The translations under genes were made by a program, and so were the position numbers. Shown here piece by piece: positions 4,741 through 8,433 of a DNA stretch of 8,433 nucleotides; position 1 is the stretch's first letter, and each line of letters starts with the position of its first letter. Source of the DNA: Dehalococcoidia bacterium (GTDB lineage Bacteria > Chloroflexota > Dehalococcoidia > DSTF01 > JALHUB01); NCBI GenBank assembly GCA_022865685.1, contig JALHUB010000050.1, positions 1 to 8,433 of the forward strand, given 5' to 3'. The notes beneath the pieces are model-generated. The model was not told the DNA's origin. It searched no databases and worked only from the letters and a program-made list of their open reading frames with translations.

Positions 4741-7646
4741 GCGATTGAGGCGGGCGCCGGGAGTTTGCGGCGCAGGTACTGGCCGGTGAAGCTGTGCTCG
4801 GCTTCGGCGACCTGCTCCGGGGTACCTTCGACGACGATTTCGCCGCCCTCGTCGCCGCCGAGCGGGCCGAGGTCGATGATGTGGTCGGCGTTCTTCACGA
4901 CATCGAGGTGGTGCTCGATGATGACGACGGTGTTGCCGCCATCGACGAGACGGTGAAGGACGCGCAGCAACGCATAGGTGTCCTCGAACGAGAGGCCGGT
5001 CGTCGGCTCGTCGAGGATGTAGAGGGTGCGGCCCGTGGAGCGACGCGACAGCTCAGTCGACAGCTTGACACGCTGCGCCTCGCCGCCGGAGAGCGTCGTC
5101 GCCGGCTGGCCGAGCCGTATGTAGCCGAGGCCGACGGCCTGTAGCGTCTCCAACTTCGTGCGCACCTTGGGGAAGGCACGGAAGAATTCGAGCGCCTGGT
5201 CGACGGTCATGTCCAGCACTTCAGCGATGTTCTTGCCGCGGAAGAGGATCTCCAGCGCCTCGCGGTTGTAGCGCTTACCTTTGCAGACCTCGCAGTGGAC
5301 GGTGACGTCGGGCAGGAACTGCATCTCGATCTGGATGTAGCCTTCGCCGGCACAGGCCTCGCAGCGGCCGCCTTTGACGTTGAACGAGAAGCGACCGGGC
5401 GGGTAGCCGCGCATCCGTGCCTCCGGGACGGTCGCGAAGAGGTCGCGGACGGGCGTGAAGGTGCCGGTGTAGGTCGCCGTGTTTGAGCGCGGCGTCCGGC
5501 CGATTGGCGACTGGTCGATGTTGACGACCTTGTCGATGTTGTGCAGGCCGGCGATGCCGTCGCAGTCGCCGGGCCGGTCGCGGGCGCCGTAGAGGAGCTG
5601 TGCCGCTTTCTTGTAGAGGATGTCGTTGATCAGCGTGCTCTTGCCGGAGCCGGAGACGCCCGTGATGCAGACGAACTTTCCCAGGGGAAGCGTCACGTCG
5701 ATGTTCTTGAGGTTGTTCTCGCGGGCGCCCTGGATGGTAACCGTTAGGCCATTGCCGGGCCGTCGCTCGTCCGGAAGCGGGATCTGGCGGACGCCGGAGA
5801 GGTACTGGCCGGTTATGGACTCCGCCGACGCCTTAATTTCGTCGAGCGTGCCGGCGACGACGACGCGGCCGCCCTGCTCGCCGGCGCCGGGTCCCATGTC
5901 GATGATGTGGTCGGCGGCGCGCATCATCGCCTCGTCGTGCTCGACGACGATGACGGTGTTGCCGAGATCGCGCAGTCGCTCCAGCGTGCGGATCAGGCGC
6001 GCGTCGTCCGCGGCGTGGAGTCCGACGGTGGGCTCGTCGCAGACGTAGAGGACGCCCATGAGGCCGGAGCCGATCTGGGTGGCGAGACGGATGCGCTGCG
6101 CCTCGCCGCCGGAGAGCGTTGCGGTGCGGCGGTCGAGCGTCAGGTAGCCGACGCCGACTTCGACGAGGAAGTCGAGGCGGGCGCGAATCTCCTTCAGTAT
6201 CTGATGGGCGAGTTGCTGCTCGCGCTTGGAGAGCGGCGTGTCTTTGCCCGCGAGCCGCTCGAACCAGCGCTGCTCGTCGAACAGGCTCATCTGCGTGACT
6301 TCGATGATGTTCTTGTCGGCGATGGTGACGGCAAGCGACTCCGGCTTGAGACGGGCGCCCTTGCACTCCGGGCAGGGGCTGGCCGTCATGTAGCGCTCGA
6401 TCTCGCCGCGGACGTAGTCGGACTCGGTTTCGCGGAAGCGACGGTTGAGGTTGGGGACGACGCCTTCGTAGGTCGTGTCGTAGTACGAGACGTTGCCGGC
6501 GTGGTTCGTGTACCTGACCGTGATGTGCTCGCCGGTGCTGTGGAGCAACTTATCGATGTCCTCCGTCTTGAGGTCCTTCACGGGTACGTGCGTCGAGAAG
6601 CCGTGCTTCGTCGCCATCGCCTCGACGAGGCGGTAGTACCAGCCGGAGATGGTGCCGGCGCGCGCCCAGGGCTGGAGGGCACCCTGCGACAGGGTCAGGT
6701 TCTTGTTCGGGATGACGAGCTGCGGGTCCAGGTCCAGCTTGACGCCGAGGCCGGTGCAGGTGCGGCAGGCCCCGTGCGGGCTGTTGAAGCTGAAGTTCCG
6801 CGGCGCCAGCTCACCCAGGGAGATGCCACAGAAGACGCAGGCGAAGTGCTCGGAGTAGAGTCGCTCTTCCTCGCTCCGCCCATCGGCGGACAGGCTCTCG
6901 ATGGCGACGAGGACGACGCCGGCACCGAGTCGAAGCGCCGTCTCGACGGAGTCGGCGAGGCGTGGGCGCTGCTCAGGGGGCGTCTCGCCGTCGCTGCTCG
7001 GCGCGGAGCCTTCCGTGACGAGGCGGTCGACGACGAGCTCGATGGTGTGACGGCGGTTCTTGTCGAGCTCGATGTCTTCGCCGAGGTCGCGCACGTCGCC
7101 GTCGACGCGGATGCGGACGAAGCCGGCCCGGCGGGAGTCGTCGAATATCTGCTGGTGCTCGCCCTTACGGTCGCGGATGAGCGGCGAGAGGATCATGATG
7201 CGCTTGCCCTGCGGTAGGGCGAGGATGGCGTCGACGATCTGCTGGACGGTCTGCTTTTGGATGGGCCGGCCGCAGTTGGGGCAGTGCGGCAGGCCGGCGC
7301 GGGCCCAGAGGAGGCGCATGTAGTCGTAGACCTCCGTCTGGGTGCCGACGGTGGAGCGCGGGTTGCGGCTGGCGCCCCGCTGGTCGATGGAGATGGCTGG
7401 AGAGAGCCCCTCGATGTAGTCGACGTCGGGCTTCTCCATCTGGCCCAGGAACTGGCGGGCGTAGGCGGACAGGGACTCGACGTAGCGTCGCTGCCCCTCA
7501 GCGTAGATGGTGTCGAAGGCGAGGGAGCTCTTCCCGGACCCGGAGAGGCCCGTGATGACGACCAGACGGTCGCGGGGAATAACGACGTCGATGTCCTTGA
7601 GGTTGTGTTCGCGGGCACCCCTGACGATAATGGCGTCCAGCGGCAA
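4737..7646 (-). CDS. uvrA: Excinuclease ABC subunit A (UvrA)
   Basis: The DNA-damage sensor of nucleotide excision repair: a dimeric ABC ATPase that loads UvrB on lesions. It is 969 aa from TTG at 7644-7646, close to the usual 940-970. That start is chosen because GGGAGG (7657-7662) precedes it by 10 nt; an in-frame TTG at 7664 has no Shine-Dalgarno. In order (residues from 7646): Walker A GLSGSGKS (33-40); CPNCG (about 122-126); first zinc module CX2C-X20-CX2C (270-297); CPECKGARL (about 425-433); signature LSGGEAQR (511-518); Walker B LYVCDEPTVGLH (533-544); second Walker A GVSGSGKS (663-670); second zinc module CX2C-X19-CX2C (762-788); second LSGGEAQR (852-859); and LYILDEPTTGL (875-885). 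The D-loop reads TTGLSF where TTGLHF is usual. The stop TAG is part of repeat E. The gene appears monocistronic, divergent from the response regulator. Confidence 0.98.
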   Translation of the reverse strand: MPLDAIIVRGAREHNLKDIDVVIPRDRLVVITGLSGSGKSSLAFDTIYAEGQRRYVESLSAYARQFLGQMEKPDVDYIEGLSPAISIDQRGASRNPRSTVGTQTEVYDYMRLLWARAGLPHCPNCGRPIQKQTVQQIVDAILALPQGKRIMILSPLIRDRKGEHQQIFDDSRRAGFVRIRVDGDVRDLGEDIELDKNRRHTIELVVDRLVTEGSAPSSDGETPPEQRPRLADSVETALRLGAGVVLVAIESLSADGRSEEERLYSEHFACVFCGISLGELAPRNFSFNSPHGACRTCTGLGVKLDLDPQLVIPNKNLTLSQGALQPWARAGTISGWYYRLVEAMATKHGFSTHVPVKDLKTEDIDKLLHSTGEHITVRYTNHAGNVSYYDTTYEGVVPNLNRRFRETESDYVRGEIERYMTASPCPECKGARLKPESLAVTIADKNIIEVTQMSLFDEQRWFERLAGKDTPLSKREQQLAHQILKEIRARLDFLVEVGVGYLTLDRRTATLSGGEAQRIRLATQIGSGLMGVLYVCDEPTVGLHAADDARLIRTLERLRDLGNTVIVVEHDEAMMRAADHIIDMGPGAGEQGGRVVVAGTLDEIKASAESITGQYLSGVRQIPLPDERRPGNGLTVTIQGARENNLKNIDVTLPLGKFVCITGVSGSGKSTLINDILYKKAAQLLYGARDRPGDCDGIAGLHNIDKVVNIDQSPIGRTPRSNTATYTGTFTPVRDLFATVPEARMRGYPPGRFSFNVKGGRCEACAGEGYIQIEMQFLPDVTVHCEVCKGKRYNREALEILFRGKNIAEVLDMTVDQALEFFRAFPKVRTKLETLQAVGLGYIRLGQPATTLSGGEAQRVKLSTELSRRSTGRTLYILDEPTTGLSFEDTYALLRVLHRLVDGGNTVVIIEHHLDVVKNADHIIDLGPLGGDEGGEIVVEGTPEQVAEAEHSFTGQYLRRKLPAPASIA

Positions 7647-7692
7647 CGGGGTACTGCCTCCCAAAGATAGATGTGGATATCGCCGAACTTTG

Positions 7693-7722
7693 ATTGTAGC
7701 AGCGGGGGCAAGGGCCGAACAA
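7693..7722 (-). promoter_or_regulatory. Likely sigma70-type promoter of uvrA
   Basis: On the minus strand TTGTTC (7717-7722) and TACAAT (7693-7698) are separated by 18 bp. The -10 matches 5 of 6 and the -35 matches its first three bases. Transcription would start near 7686, giving a leader of about 40 nt that contains GGGAGG. I see no convincing LexA operator here. Confidence 0.5.
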
Positions 7723-7796
7723 GGATGTTAGGGGGCTTCTCCATTGGCGGCCCCTGTGCAGTCTAAGCTGGGCGCAGAGCGCACCGGGAGGTCGCC

Positions 7797-8433
7797 TTGT
7801 CCACCATCCTCGTCATCTCCTCGGACCGGCGGGCCTGCGACGCCCTGAGGGGAGCGCTGGCCGCCCAGGGGCACCTGGTGACGGACGCCGCCAGCAGCGA
7901 CGACGGGCTGCGGGCCCTGCACACGCTGCGTGCCGACCTGGTGGCGCTGGATCTGGCCGCACCCGGCCTGCCGGCGGAGCAGTTCTGCCACTGGCTGCGG
8001 GCCGACCCGGACCGGCTCCACGTGCCCGTCCTCTTCCTGGGGCCCCGCGCCGCCCTCCAGGTGGAGGGCACGCTGCCTTCGGCCCTCCGGCCCGGCGTAG
8101 ACTCCTACCTGGGGCGACCATTCGACGCAGAGGGCCTGACGGAGGCGGTGGCCGGGCTGCTGCCGGGCGATGGCGGCGCACCCGCGGGGCCGGCGAGGCC
8201 CGTTCGCGCTGGCCCCCTTTCGCTGGACCCTGTCGGGCGCTTCCTGCGCTGGGCTCACCGGGCTGCGGGTGGCGAGGGCCGCCAGATTCGTCTCACGCCG
8301 ATCGAGTGCCGCCTCCTCCGGGAGTTCATGGAGAAGCCCGGCCTAGCGCTTTCGACGGAGGAGCTGCTGGTGAGGGGGTGGGGCTTCTATCCGGGCACCG
8401 GCGGCGCCGAAGTTCTGCGGGCCCACGTTCGCA
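7797..8433 (+). CDS. OmpR-type response regulator with degenerate receiver, cut by right edge
   Basis: 212 codons are visible, from TTG at 7797-7799 with GGGAGG 5 nt upstream. Residues 1-123 have a CheY-like receiver fold pattern: STILVISSDRR, ADLVALDLAAPGLP, VPVLFLGPRA, VDSYLGRPFD. Asp52 occupies the phospho-acceptor site, but the Mg-binding acidic pair is Ser8-Ser9, the switch Thr is Gly82 and the conserved Lys is Arg107. A Gly/Pro/Ala linker follows (124-140), then from about 140 a Trans_reg_C winged helix: RLTPIECRLLREFMEKPG, LSTEELL, WGFYPG, and the start of the recognition helix AEVLRAHVR at the edge. It should bind DNA, but phosphorylation control is doubtful, so it may act as a pseudo-receiver regulator. 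No histidine kinase is in view. It is divergent from uvrA with a 150-nt shared upstream region, and looks richer in G and C (CTG, CGG, GGG codons) than the minus-strand genes. Confidence 0.85.
   Translation, partial: MSTILVISSDRRACDALRGALAAQGHLVTDAASSDDGLRALHTLRADLVALDLAAPGLPAEQFCHWLRADPDRLHVPVLFLGPRAALQVEGTLPSALRPGVDSYLGRPFDAEGLTEAVAGLLPGDGGAPAGPARPVRAGPLSLDPVGRFLRWAHRAAGGEGRQIRLTPIECRLLREFMEKPGLALSTEELLVRGWGFYPGTGGAEVLRAHVR

Noticed and set aside
5907..7217. 436-codon open frame on the plus strand inside uvrA
   Set aside because: It is fully antisense to a clear UvrA frame with all motifs. The translation is Val/Ala/Asp/Glu/Arg-rich without recognisable domains, typical of antisense shadows in GC-rich genes.
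7647..7664. Upstream TTG start for uvrA at 7664
   Set aside because: There is no Shine-Dalgarno before it, and the GGGAGG lies inside the extension and fits the TTG at 7646. UvrA proteins normally begin a few residues before the IxVRGAREHNLK motif.
7715..7732. CGAAC-aaggat-GTTag as a LexA/SOS box upstream of uvrA
   Set aside because: The half-sites are 6 nt apart rather than the 4 of the Gram-positive box and the second half is imperfect. It also overlaps the -35 only by chance placement.
7728..8258. 176-codon open frame on the minus strand opposite the response regulator
   Set aside because: The plus-strand frame has a Shine-Dalgarno and recognisable receiver and winged-helix domains. The minus frame is Gly/Pro/Arg-rich without domains.

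Overview
This is a GC-rich bacterial chromosomal window. It holds eight protein genes and a small family of hairpin repeats with their probable transposase. Three observations point weakly to Chloroflexota or Actinobacteriota, perhaps an uncultured lineage: high GC with frequent TTG/GTG starts, a mycobacterial bS22-like (AURKAIP1/COX24-type) mini-protein, and many GTAGGGGCAGGC-type palindromes. The lineage is an inference; no rRNA or tRNA gene is present to settle it.

Layout. All genes read on the minus strand except the last. (1) 1-351: start of a cupredoxin-like lipoprotein, cut by the left edge. (2) 573-3918: a same-strand run that may be one transcription unit. In transcription order it is a 31-aa bS22-like basic protein, a RimJ/RimL-type GNAT acetyltransferase, hypoxanthine phosphoribosyltransferase (hpt), adenine deaminase (ade) and a 75-aa two-helix membrane protein. 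An extended -10 promoter lies just upstream of the mini-protein. hpt and ade overlap by 4 nt and catalyse consecutive steps: Ade turns adenine into hypoxanthine and Hpt turns hypoxanthine into IMP. (3) 4021-4740: a REP-associated tyrosine transposase (RAYT) gene bracketed by and containing short palindromes. (4) 4737-7646: complete uvrA for nucleotide excision repair, with a plausible sigma70-type promoter. (5) 7797-8433, plus strand: an OmpR-type response regulator with a degenerate receiver domain, divergent from uvrA and cut by the right edge.

The most interesting content is the repeat/RAYT system. Five palindromes (A-E) share a GTAGGGGCA head, an 8-11 bp stem and a 6-nt loop. GTAG is the tetranucleotide known to be required next to REP hairpins by characterised RAYT enzymes. 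Copies A, B and E sit exactly at the 3' ends of the GNAT, RAYT and uvrA genes, and in each case the TAG of the GTAG head is the gene's stop codon. Copies C and D lie inside the RAYT gene, in opposite orientations, and are translated in frame without breaking it. The window therefore looks like a REP family whose recognition head doubles as a translation terminator and whose transposase gene carries its own substrates.
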